NCBI RefSeq assembly: GCF_018918285.1
Contig: NZ_JAHLQF010000001.1
Location: forward strand, 883,284-947,283
Length of the DNA stretch: 64,000 bases
Direction: 5' to 3'
Source: Clostridium mobile
Lineage (GTDB): Bacteria > Bacillota > Clostridia > Clostridiales > Clostridiaceae
Positions 28,729-36,566 of the stretch are shown here, piece after piece. Position 1 is the first letter of the stretch, and each line of letters opens with the position of its first letter. The notes under the pieces are model-generated. The model saw nothing but the letters and a program-made list of their open reading frames with translations. It was not told the DNA's origin and did no database searches. Position numbers and translations under genes: made by a program.

Positions 28729-28758
28729 ATTATAGTTGAGATTCGAATATAATGTCAA
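28729..28758 (-). promoter_or_regulatory. Promoter of the c-di-AMP riboswitch/NlpC gene
   Basis: Minus-strand TTGACA (28753-28758) and TATAAT (28729-28734) with an 18-bp spacer place transcription start near 28722, at the edge of the riboswitch. The remaining 28759-28920 shows no feature I can support. Confidence 0.75.
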
Positions 28759-28920
28759 GAAAATTTAAGAATTTCTTAAGAATTATATGTTTTATTATAG
28801 AACTTTTCTAATTTAAATACGTATATAAGATTTATACGATAGTTAACCAGTTCCAATATTTCCCTCTATATAACTGGATAAATTCTCCTAAGTAATTAAG
28901 TGATATAGTAGTAAATGTTT

Positions 28921-28946
28921 AAAAAAAGGGTATTAAATTAATACCC
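28921..28946 (-). terminator. Intrinsic terminator overlapping the LUD gene stop
   Basis: GGGTATTAA and TTAATACCC form a tight stem containing the stop codon of the LUD gene, followed on the minus strand by seven T. Confidence 0.75.
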
Positions 28947-29579
28947 TAATTCTTTACCAACTATTATAACTTTAATTCTTCCCTTAGTTTTTTGTCTTTT
29001 TAAAACTACATAATCACTACATATTCTATCGTCTATATTACAGTCTGTACAATAACCAACCTTTGCACAAGGAGTGTTTTTGCTAAGCCTTTTAGCATTT
29101 ATTGGAGCTGCTAGTCTTTTTACTCTATCCTCAGCTTCTTTTAAATCCTTTACTATTTTATTAATTCCTGTTATAACAATAACTTGGTCAGGGCCAAATA
29201 TCATAGCAGCTACTCTATTCCCATTTCCATCAATATTATATAATTCTCCTGCCTCTGTTAATGCATTTGTGCTACAAATATAAGTGTCTGCATAAAATGT
29301 ATCTCTGTATAATTTCTTAATATCTGCAGGTGTTAAATGCTCGTCGTATCTGTCTAAAAACTTATATTCCCCATGTCTTAATAAATCAATAACTCCGGTT
29401 TCAAATAAAGTCATAGAGCCTCCTACTGAAACAGTTGATTTCTCTTTTAACAATTCCTTAAGCTTTTCTCTTAATTCAGATTCATCTTTTACAAAGTATG
29501 CATCCATATTATTTCTTTTTAACGCTTCGATAGTTTTTCCTACCTTTTTTTCTAAATACCATAAAAGATTCTTATCCAT
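28938..29579 (-). CDS. LUD-domain protein (LutC/YkgG-like), 213 aa
   Basis: The LUD fold is shown by VGGSMTLFETG (about 52-62), TNALTEAGEL and GNGNRVAAMIFGP. LUD proteins take part in L-lactate oxidation complexes (LutABC), but no lutA or lutB is present, so the substrate is unknown. Four C-terminal cysteines (C171, C177, C180, C187) could bind a metal or Fe-S centre; this variant is common in anaerobes. ATG at 29579 follows GGAGGGATGG. Its upstream neighbour is a GNAT gene 14 bp away. Confidence 0.85.
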   Translation of the reverse strand: MDKNLLWYLEKKVGKTIEALKRNNMDAYFVKDESELREKLKELLKEKSTVSVGGSMTLFETGVIDLLRHGEYKFLDRYDEHLTPADIKKLYRDTFYADTYICSTNALTEAGELYNIDGNGNRVAAMIFGPDQVIVITGINKIVKDLKEAEDRVKRLAAPINAKRLSKNTPCAKVGYCTDCNIDDRICSDYVVLKRQKTKGRIKVIIVGKELGY

Positions 29580-29593
29580 ACCATCCCTCCAAA

Positions 29594-30100
29594 TTATTTT
29601 TTTAAAATTAACATATCCATTTGTTTACCATCTATGTCATAATAATTTTTAGAAACACGTATGATTTTGTACCCATTTTTTTTCAAGAATTTTATAGTCC
29701 TAGGACTTTCTTTTATAATTGTAGTGTAAAAATTTGCAACTCCATATTCTCTAGTTAAATATTTATTTACTTCATTTATTATATTACTTCCTATTCCTAA
29801 ACTTCTATATTTATAATCCAGCATTATACACCATACCCACGCTTCTGCTGGATTTTTGAACTCTACTCTGCCTTTTAGTATACCTATCAATTTTCCTTCA
29901 TATTGAATTTTTGTGAAAAATTCATTCTCACTTATATAATATTCTAAAAATCTATCATACAACTTATCTATTTCTATGGGATATATATCCTCTTCACAAA
30001 ATTCACTTTGTTGATAAAGCCAATTTTGAATAATTTTTACATCTTTTTTCCGAATATTCGCAATATTTATGTTCTGCCAATTAAACTCCATGTCCAACAT
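29594..30100 (-). CDS. GNAT-family N-acetyltransferase, 168 aa
   Basis: Motif A is YRSLGIGSNIINEV, with the following strand FYTTIIKE and a C-terminal FLKKNGYKIIRV motif B. The acceptor is unknown. ATG at 30100 is preferred because GAGGTG lies 6 nt upstream; a GTG at 30109 is the alternative. It is 14 bp upstream of the LUD gene, so the two are probably co-transcribed. Confidence 0.85.
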   Translation of the reverse strand: MLDMEFNWQNINIANIRKKDVKIIQNWLYQQSEFCEEDIYPIEIDKLYDRFLEYYISENEFFTKIQYEGKLIGILKGRVEFKNPAEAWVWCIMLDYKYRSLGIGSNIINEVNKYLTREYGVANFYTTIIKESPRTIKFLKKNGYKIIRVSKNYYDIDGKQMDMLILKK

Positions 30101-30251
30101 AGTTTTCACCTCATTCCTTACTATATTTTATTCTACAAAAAAAAATAAATTCCTTTTTTAGTTTAATTAATTTAAAAAAATTTAAATCTTTTTAAATTAA
30201 CATATATAAATGATAAATAAAAGGTTTAAAACAAAATCTACACATGAAAAA

Positions 30252-30278
30252 AGGTTTTTGATTTTCAGTCAAAAACCT
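30252..30278 (-). terminator. Intrinsic terminator after the mutarotase-like gene
   Basis: AGGTTTTTGA pairs with TCAAAAACCT (7-nt loop); minus-strand TTTTTTC follows. Confidence 0.75.
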
Positions 30279-30298
30279 ATATTTGTCCACTTAAATTA

Positions 30299-31204
30299 CT
30301 AAATTCCTTTTGTTTTAAATATATTTTCTATTTTATCTTCCTCTTCTCCAGGATAAAAAACATCCCCTATTAGTTGCCACTTTTCTGCATGTGTAATAGA
30401 TTCACCTGGTAGTAACTTTTTTAAAGGTGATAGAGTCTCCATTTCCACCATATATTCATTTGTATAAGTTTCATATGATGCTCCAAAATCAGGATAGTTT
30501 TCTTCTAATATATGCTTATATTTTTTTATAAATAAACTATTATGATTAAAATAAGCTGCCCATCCCTCTTCATTTGCAATTCCTAATTTAAATGGGTGCT
30601 TTTTACTTCTATTTTGTTTCAATAATATATACTTATCTCCCCAGTATATGCGCTCATCATTCATTTTTGAATAGGGCCATAGAGATATGACTCTATTAGG
30701 AAGTAAGTTTGTTTCTCTTTTAGGCTGTGGAATTACTTCCACGCCTCCTGAAGCCATAACTGTAATCGCCCATGCAGATAACTCTATAGTCCAAGCGTTA
30801 TTATTAGTTAATTTATGAAGAATTTCCACTTCCGTTCCTTCACCTTTTAAATGTATTTCCATCTCTTTTTTTACCTGTGTCCATGGTTCTTCTTCCATTT
30901 CTAATGTTATTGAATTTCCATTTTTACTCCATTTTACTGGTTTGTTATCTGGAATATAAGTTCTTGGATTATTCTCTGGGCTATGCCACAACCTATGCCC
31001 TCCCATTAAGCTCCAAGTATCACCTAAAACCTCCATAGTTGTGGGAATATCTTCGCAAAATTGATTTTCTCCATCTATAAATCCATATCTTATGATCCTA
31101 GGCCCCTTATCTATAGTAATGTATAGCTCTATTTCACTATTACTCATTTTTACACATATGCCAAAATTTTTATAGACCACTTCTTCAGTTATTATATCCC
31201 TCAT
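30299..31204 (-). CDS. DUF4380-like, galactose-mutarotase-fold protein, 301 aa
   Basis: The beta-rich sequence with LMGGHRLWHSPENNPRTYIPD, the mid-protein ELSAWAITVMASGG, and PNRVISLWPYSKMNDERI resembles DUF4380 proteins, which have an aldose-1-epimerase-like supersandwich. The substrate is unknown, and there are no sugar genes beside it. ATG at 31204 has AAGGAGAGGG upstream. The next minus-strand gene upstream is the GNAT-DsrE fusion (33 bp), so they may form a two-gene unit. Confidence 0.7.
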   Translation of the reverse strand: MRDIITEEVVYKNFGICVKMSNSEIELYITIDKGPRIIRYGFIDGENQFCEDIPTTMEVLGDTWSLMGGHRLWHSPENNPRTYIPDNKPVKWSKNGNSITLEMEEEPWTQVKKEMEIHLKGEGTEVEILHKLTNNNAWTIELSAWAITVMASGGVEVIPQPKRETNLLPNRVISLWPYSKMNDERIYWGDKYILLKQNRSKKHPFKLGIANEEGWAAYFNHNSLFIKKYKHILEENYPDFGASYETYTNEYMVEMETLSPLKKLLPGESITHAEKWQLIGDVFYPGEEEDKIENIFKTKGI

Positions 31205-31237
31205 AAAACCCTCTCCTTAGTTAACCATAAACAAAAT

Positions 31238-32140
31238 TTATGGACGAATATAAGCCCAACCATTTATTTGTTTTCTTGCTAATTCTCCTACACCTGAAGG
31301 TACTATAAATATTGATTCTATTAAGTCTTCATTCTTAATTTCCATAGCATTTAATGAATTTTGGCAAGCAACTATTTTAACCCTAGAGGAGATTATCTCA
31401 TTTAATATATTATCATATTTAAATTCCTCTTTTCTTAATTCCTCTACTGCTTCACCATTTACAACCATCTCTATATAAGTATTTTCTTCACCTAAATCAT
31501 TTAATAAATTTTTTATATTTTTAAAGCCTAAGTCTAACTTTTCTTTTTCATCTACATGAAAAAGAACTTTGCTTATTTGATTTTTTCCCCACTCATCTTT
31601 GATTAAAGCGAAGATGAATTCATCCCAGAATCTCCCTTTATAGAAGCCTTTGCCTCTCAATAAACCTTCTTTCTTAAATCCTAATTTGTATATTAACTTT
31701 AAAGATTTTTCATTATCTTTTGCAACATAAGCTTCAATTCTATTAAGATTAAGCTTTTCAAAACCATAATCAATTATAGCTCTCAAAGCCTCTTCCATAT
31801 ATCCTTTTCCCCAATATTCTCTTCCTATTTCATATCCTATTTCACCTGTAGTCATACCCTCTTCCAATCCACTATTATAACCACAACTTCCTATTATAGC
31901 GTTGTCTTCTTTCCTATATATCCCCCAACGAATTGCTTTCCCTTGGCTATAAAGATGATTTAATAAATTTATCATTTTTTTGGTTTCATCAATATCTGTA
32001 AAGTTATCTATGTCCATAAATTCTGTTACTTTTTCATCAGACCAGTATTTATGCAAATCTTCCACATGACTATCATCTATACTTTCTAATGTTAATCTTT
32101 CAGTTTCAAGCTTTGGAAACACATCCATATTATTTTCCAT
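31238..32140 (-). CDS. GNAT acetyltransferase fused to a DsrE-like domain, 300 aa
   Basis: Residues 8-184 are a RimJ/RimL-type GNAT domain (ETERLTLESI; IGREYWGKGYMEEAL as the acetyl-CoA motif; DNEKSLKLIYKLGFKKEG). Residues 190-300 match the DsrE/COG1416 family: KVLFHVDEKEKLDLGFKN, VNGEAV, CQNSLNAM with C259, and the ending ARKQINGWAYIRP. DsrE-type proteins carry or sense sulfur species, often through a Cys at this position. One uninterrupted frame, with AAGGGGAGG upstream of ATG 32140. The combination is unusual; its function is not known. Confidence 0.85.
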   Translation of the reverse strand: MENNMDVFPKLETERLTLESIDDSHVEDLHKYWSDEKVTEFMDIDNFTDIDETKKMINLLNHLYSQGKAIRWGIYRKEDNAIIGSCGYNSGLEEGMTTGEIGYEIGREYWGKGYMEEALRAIIDYGFEKLNLNRIEAYVAKDNEKSLKLIYKLGFKKEGLLRGKGFYKGRFWDEFIFALIKDEWGKNQISKVLFHVDEKEKLDLGFKNIKNLLNDLGEENTYIEMVVNGEAVEELRKEEFKYDNILNEIISSRVKIVACQNSLNAMEIKNEDLIESIFIVPSGVGELARKQINGWAYIRP

Positions 32141-32340
32141 AAAATATCCTCCCCTTTTCCTTTCAAGTAAACTTCCATATAATTATACTACAAAGTCTTA
32201 ATTATATGCTCATTTAAAAGTTTGCTAAGAATTTGTCACCAATTTGTTACTTTAAATTAGTTATTTCGTAACCTCTTCTATTGGAAAATATAGTATATTT
32301 AAAACATAAATTAAATGTTTTTTTAATGGAGGTAATTATC

Positions 32341-33732
32341 ATGAATAAATTATTAATAGCTACACTAACTGGAATGTTAGTTATAAATTCTTATACTCCT
32401 ACTTTCGCAAATAGTTTAGTAGATAAAACCCATATGGAAATCTCACAAATTCAAACAATTAAAAAAACTATTGAAAATAACGTTAAAATATCTACAAAGG
32501 AATTAAAGGAAAGTAACGATCTAATAAATGTAGATATTAAAATTCCTGTGATTTCTTTATTAAACAATAAAGATATTGAAACAAAATTAAATAAAGAAAT
32601 TGAAAAGGAAATATTAGATCTTAAAGAAGATATAAAAAAATCTGCCCTTAAAAGTAAAGAAGAAGGAACCCTCATGAATCCATATGGACTTTCTGTAAAT
32701 TATGAAGTTCATTATAATAAAAACAACTTATTAAGTCTTACAATCTCTTACTATTCGTATACCGGCGGAGCTCATGGCATGAGTAGTAAAAAAACTTTTA
32801 ATATAGATACTAAAACAGGAATTAATGCCTCATTAAAGGATTTATTTAATCCTGGTGAGGATTATAAAGAAATAATAAATACCGTAATACGAGAAAAAAT
32901 CCAAGAAAATCCTTCTGAATACTATGAAGAAATAAGTAGGTATTTCAAAGGAATTCTACAGGATCAACCTTTTTATATAGTAGAAGATAATATAGTAATT
33001 TATTTTGAACCTTACGAAATTGCTCCTTACGCTGGAGGTTTTAAAGAATTTAAAATGCCATTTAAATCTTTTGAAAAAGGAGTTAATTTAGATTTACAGC
33101 TAAAAGAAGGTAACCCTGTAATATATACAGATCTAATAAAAGAATATGAGACAGGATTTAAGGGTGATATTAGAGTTCCTGTTATAAATGGATTAAAAGA
33201 TAAAAATATACAGGAAAACTTAAATAAACTATTAAGAAATGATGCGTTAAAGTTTAATAATTCATTAAAAAAAGCCGGAACAGATTTTGTAGAGGAATCT
33301 AAAAAAATGGGTTTCAATATTATAGATTACGCAGCGGATACAGATTATACAATATACTTAGCTAATGATAAGCTTTTAAGCCTTACAGTCTTATATTACC
33401 AATATACCGGTGGAGCTCATGGTAATTATACTGTAACTCCCTATAATATCGATTTAACTACTGGTAAAGAGTTGTATTTAAAAGATATATTTAAAAACGG
33501 AGTAGATTATAAAAAGGTTATAAATACTGAGATAAATAAACAAATAAAAGAAAAAAATAAGGAAAACTACCCTATTGCTGGCTTTGATGGTATAAAAGAA
33601 GATCAAAATTTCTATATAGAAAAAGATAGATTGGTTATTTACTTCCAACCTTATGAAATTGCTCCCTATGCACTAGGTGTAGTAAAATTTGAAATACCTT
33701 TTTCTTTAATTAAAAATTATATAAACATCTAA
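32341..33732 (+). CDS. Secreted protein with two tandem DUF4163/DUF3298 modules, 463 aa
   Basis: A signal peptide (about 1-24, ending TFA) is followed by two homologous units. Each has the YYxYTGGAHG motif, a DLF-type DUF3298 segment and VIYFxPYEIAPYA; the first ends near residue 255 and the second runs to the end. DUF3298 proteins are exported and related to anti-sigma RsiV, but no membrane anchor or sigma-factor partner is present here. ATG at 32341 has GGAGG 8 nt upstream. It is divergent from the GNAT-DsrE gene. Confidence 0.88.
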   Translation: MNKLLIATLTGMLVINSYTPTFANSLVDKTHMEISQIQTIKKTIENNVKISTKELKESNDLINVDIKIPVISLLNNKDIETKLNKEIEKEILDLKEDIKKSALKSKEEGTLMNPYGLSVNYEVHYNKNNLLSLTISYYSYTGGAHGMSSKKTFNIDTKTGINASLKDLFNPGEDYKEIINTVIREKIQENPSEYYEEISRYFKGILQDQPFYIVEDNIVIYFEPYEIAPYAGGFKEFKMPFKSFEKGVNLDLQLKEGNPVIYTDLIKEYETGFKGDIRVPVINGLKDKNIQENLNKLLRNDALKFNNSLKKAGTDFVEESKKMGFNIIDYAADTDYTIYLANDKLLSLTVLYYQYTGGAHGNYTVTPYNIDLTTGKELYLKDIFKNGVDYKKVINTEINKQIKEKNKENYPIAGFDGIKEDQNFYIEKDRLVIYFQPYEIAPYALGVVKFEIPFSLIKNYINI

Positions 33733-33820
33733 TAAAATCCTTATAACACCTATAAAAACAATAAATTTTAGTTGAATAACTAATGAAAATATATACGAAA
33801 ATTAGCAATAATTCTATAAA

Positions 33821-33853
33821 ATAAAAGCATGTATTTAATTTACATGCTTTTAT
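33821..33853. terminator. Bidirectional terminator between convergent genes
   Basis: ATAAAAGCATGTA pairs with TACATGCTTTTAT around a 7-nt loop, with T tracts in both directions. It serves the DUF3298 gene (+) and the DUF3232-like gene (-), whose stop lies in the arm. Confidence 0.8.
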
Positions 33854-34221
33854 GTTCTTCTTGAAGAAAATATTTCATTGGTTAATGCAAGTCCAAACTT
33901 TCCAATAGCTGCTCTATCCTCTTCATCTCCAATATATACAATGGGAATATTATATTTTTTACATAATCTATTAACTATTTTAACATTAGCTATAAGTTCA
34001 TTATGAGCCAAGAATTTCTCTTTATCCAACTCAGCCATGTACTCTCTAAATTCTTCTCCATCTTTATAATATTTAGAAACAATAATGCCTCCTTCTAGCG
34101 TATTTACCTTTTTAACAAATTCACCTGCTGATAAAATCAAATCTTCTAATACTTCAATACAGTCTAAATCCTCTGAATTAGAAATCTTATCAGCAACTTC
34201 TCTTATCTTTTCGATTATCAT
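33850..34221 (-). CDS. DUF3232-like protein, 123 aa
   Basis: The segment LDCIEVLEDLILSAGEFVKKVNTLEGGI and the later YKDGEEFREYMAELDKEKFLAHNELIANVK resemble DUF3232 proteins of clostridia. Function is unknown. It is soluble, acidic and helical, with a single cysteine in CKKYNIP. ATG at 34221 follows AGGGGATATG. It is closed on both sides by terminators, so it is monocistronic. Confidence 0.65.
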   Translation of the reverse strand: MIIEKIREVADKISNSEDLDCIEVLEDLILSAGEFVKKVNTLEGGIIVSKYYKDGEEFREYMAELDKEKFLAHNELIANVKIVNRLCKKYNIPIVYIGDEEDRAAIGKFGLALTNEIFSSRRT

Positions 34222-34293
34222 ATCCCCTCATTCCCTTATCATTACTTATTTATATATACTATTAAAAATTTTTACTATATATTCATATTAAAT

Positions 34294-34331
34294 AAAAAAG
34301 CTTAGGCATTTTAATAATACCTAAGCTTTTT
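34294..34331. terminator. Terminator downstream of cooS
   Basis: AAAAAGCTTAGG pairs with CCTAAGCTTTTT around a 12-nt loop, about 50 bp past the cooS stop, with A and T tracts on both sides. Confidence 0.75.
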
Positions 34332-34381
34332 GTTGCTTTAACTTAATCTTAATCTTATTCTTTTAACTTAATTCTAATTTT

Positions 34382-36505
34382 TTAATTTAATCCTAATTCT
34401 TTACGTTTTTTCTCTATATGATCCACATATATTTGAACTGTTTTTTCTGCATCCATTTCAACTACTACTTTTCCTAGGCCAAGAGTTTCAGTAGTTTCAG
34501 TAAGAGTTTTCACTACTACATCACTTCCCGTTATTGATGGAACTGGAGCTACGTGCACTAACCAACCTAAAGCTACTGCAGTACAAGCATCCGCTACTGC
34601 CTTCTGCTCTAAGTATTCAGGTGCTCCAATTACTAGTGGCAATTTATTTGTATCTACATTCAGTTCGTCAGCTATTTCTTTTGCTGTGTGAGTCATTTTT
34701 CCTATATCTACACAAGCACCATAAGATAAAACCGGTGGTATTCCTAAACTCTTACATACAGCTTTTAATCCCTCTCCACATTCATCAGCAGCTTTTGGAT
34801 TAGTAAGTCCAGTGTATTCCATTACACTAGATGTACATCCTCCAGATAATACTATTATATTATTTTTAATTAAGCCTTGAGTAATCTTAAATATATTACT
34901 TCCACCCTGGTCATATCTTGCAGTAGTACATCCTACAATAGTAGCTATACCTCTGATATTTCCATTCGCTATTTGTTCTATTAAAGGTTTAAAACTTCCA
35001 CCTAAAGCTTTTTTAACGGATTCAGTACTAAATCCTACGGTACATTCTGATACATATGGTGGAATATATACTTTTCTATTTTCTGATTTACGCTGTTTAA
35101 ATGCCTCAAGTGCTTTATCCAGCGCTTTTTCTGCTTGTTCTTTCATTTTTTCAGGAACAAAATCTAAGGTTTCGGTTCCTTGAAGTTTTATTACTGGATG
35201 AGTACTCAATAATTTAGTTCCAAATCTCTTTGCAAAAATAGGCATTGTAGCTACAGTACAGTTGTAATCAAACATAAATAAATCTATTACACCAGTAGCT
35301 AATAAATATTCTTGTGACAACCATTCTCCTTCTTGACCACCATAACCTTTTTGATTATGGGTACCTTCATAGTTTATAAGTTGCTGCCCTTCACATACAT
35401 GGCCTAATATTTGAATACCTTCAGCACCTGCAGCTTTAGCCTTTTGCTGCCACTCATCCGTTGAAGCTAAATCAATGGCAACATGAGCCAGAAGCGGCAT
35501 ATGACCATTTGTCACCACATTTATCATATTTTCTTTTAACAATCCCATGTTTTGTTTCTTCTTAGCTATTTCTTGAGTACCCATTAAAATTTCTTGAATA
35601 ATATCTAAGAGGAATAGTCCTTGATATTCATTAGCTATACCTAATCTCACACTATTTAATAAAAACTCTACTGGATCTGATGTAAAGTTAGTCATACATC
35701 TAGTTTGAGCATAGGCTACCTCACTATATCCTCCTCCTGGGAATAAACCAAGCTGTCTCCATAATTCTTTACGTTTTGTAGGAGCAAAAGCTTCAACTGT
35801 TTTTGAAGGTATATGGTAAGGAGAATGAATATCATCCATAACCCAATCAGCAAACTCTATTGCCAGCTTTTCAATTGGTTTATTGGCATCTAAGCCTGCC
35901 ATATCGGCGTATTTCTTAAGCTTTTCAGCATCTCTAATTTTCAATCCACTTTCAGGATGCTCTCCCGCTGCTTTTAATGTACGAGCAGCTTGATGACAGT
36001 GGAATATGTTTGCTGAAGTTCCTATAGTAACATGTCTATACATGAAGTTTCTAGCCACCATAGTATGAGCATCAACACCACAGGTTCCTCTTGGTACTTT
36101 TTCATTTATACGACAGGGTCCATTTGCACACAGTTGACAAGATAATCCTTCTATACAAAATTTACATTGTATAGGCTGTTGTTGTGAAAATCTATCAAAT
36201 ACGTTAGTTAAACCTGCATCATGTACAACTTTATACATTTCTCTCATAGCTGGGTCAATTATTACATTTAAAGGATACCCATTTTTCCCTTGTTCTTTTT
36301 TCACGTGTTCCCTTTGCCACTTATGTACTTCCTCCATAGAAGAAAAATCCGGTGAATTATTATAGTTTACTTTAATCTTTTCATGCAAGTCATTGTGTTC
36401 ATTAGGATCGTTGGTATCTTTTACTTTAGATCCTAGAGTTTCTGTCCCACCGCTCATCCTTTTCGCACTTTCTTCGTATGAGCTTTTAATATCCTTATCA
36501 GACAT
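34382..36505 (-). CDS. cooS: Anaerobic CO dehydrogenase catalytic subunit, 707 aa
   Basis: It interconverts CO and CO2 at a Ni-Fe-S C-cluster. The N-terminal cluster cysteines are C114, C117, C123, C126, C131 and C142 (CKFCIEGLSCQLC). Later motifs supply C-cluster ligands: GHVCEGQ, YNCTVA, GCTTARYDQGG, GGCTSS and YGACVDIGKM. The N-terminus is about 70-100 residues longer than the shortest CooS proteins. No cooC, cooF, hydrogenase or acetyl-CoA synthase gene is nearby, so it looks like a stand-alone CODH, perhaps for CO detoxification or redox balance. Its ribosome binding site lies inside a terminator-like hairpin (36506-36557). Confidence 0.95.
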   Translation of the reverse strand: MSDKDIKSSYEESAKRMSGGTETLGSKVKDTNDPNEHNDLHEKIKVNYNNSPDFSSMEEVHKWQREHVKKEQGKNGYPLNVIIDPAMREMYKVVHDAGLTNVFDRFSQQQPIQCKFCIEGLSCQLCANGPCRINEKVPRGTCGVDAHTMVARNFMYRHVTIGTSANIFHCHQAARTLKAAGEHPESGLKIRDAEKLKKYADMAGLDANKPIEKLAIEFADWVMDDIHSPYHIPSKTVEAFAPTKRKELWRQLGLFPGGGYSEVAYAQTRCMTNFTSDPVEFLLNSVRLGIANEYQGLFLLDIIQEILMGTQEIAKKKQNMGLLKENMINVVTNGHMPLLAHVAIDLASTDEWQQKAKAAGAEGIQILGHVCEGQQLINYEGTHNQKGYGGQEGEWLSQEYLLATGVIDLFMFDYNCTVATMPIFAKRFGTKLLSTHPVIKLQGTETLDFVPEKMKEQAEKALDKALEAFKQRKSENRKVYIPPYVSECTVGFSTESVKKALGGSFKPLIEQIANGNIRGIATIVGCTTARYDQGGSNIFKITQGLIKNNIIVLSGGCTSSVMEYTGLTNPKAADECGEGLKAVCKSLGIPPVLSYGACVDIGKMTHTAKEIADELNVDTNKLPLVIGAPEYLEQKAVADACTAVALGWLVHVAPVPSITGSDVVVKTLTETTETLGLGKVVVEMDAEKTVQIYVDHIEKKRKELGLN

Positions 36506-36557
36506 AAAAAAAACCTCCTGTAAAGTTTATTCCAAAATAGTTTTACCAGAAGGTTTT
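36506..36557 (-). terminator. Terminator-like hairpin that buries the cooS ribosome binding site
   Basis: On the minus strand AAACCTTCTGGTAAA pairs with TTTACAGGAGGTTT (14 pairs, one wobble, one bulged G). Eight T follow, then immediately the cooS ATG. The hairpin should end transcripts of the upstream GGDEF gene, and its 3' arm contains AGGAGG for cooS. Thus cooS needs either anti-termination or a promoter that starts inside the hairpin. Confidence 0.7.
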
Positions 36558-36566
36558 TCTATTATT

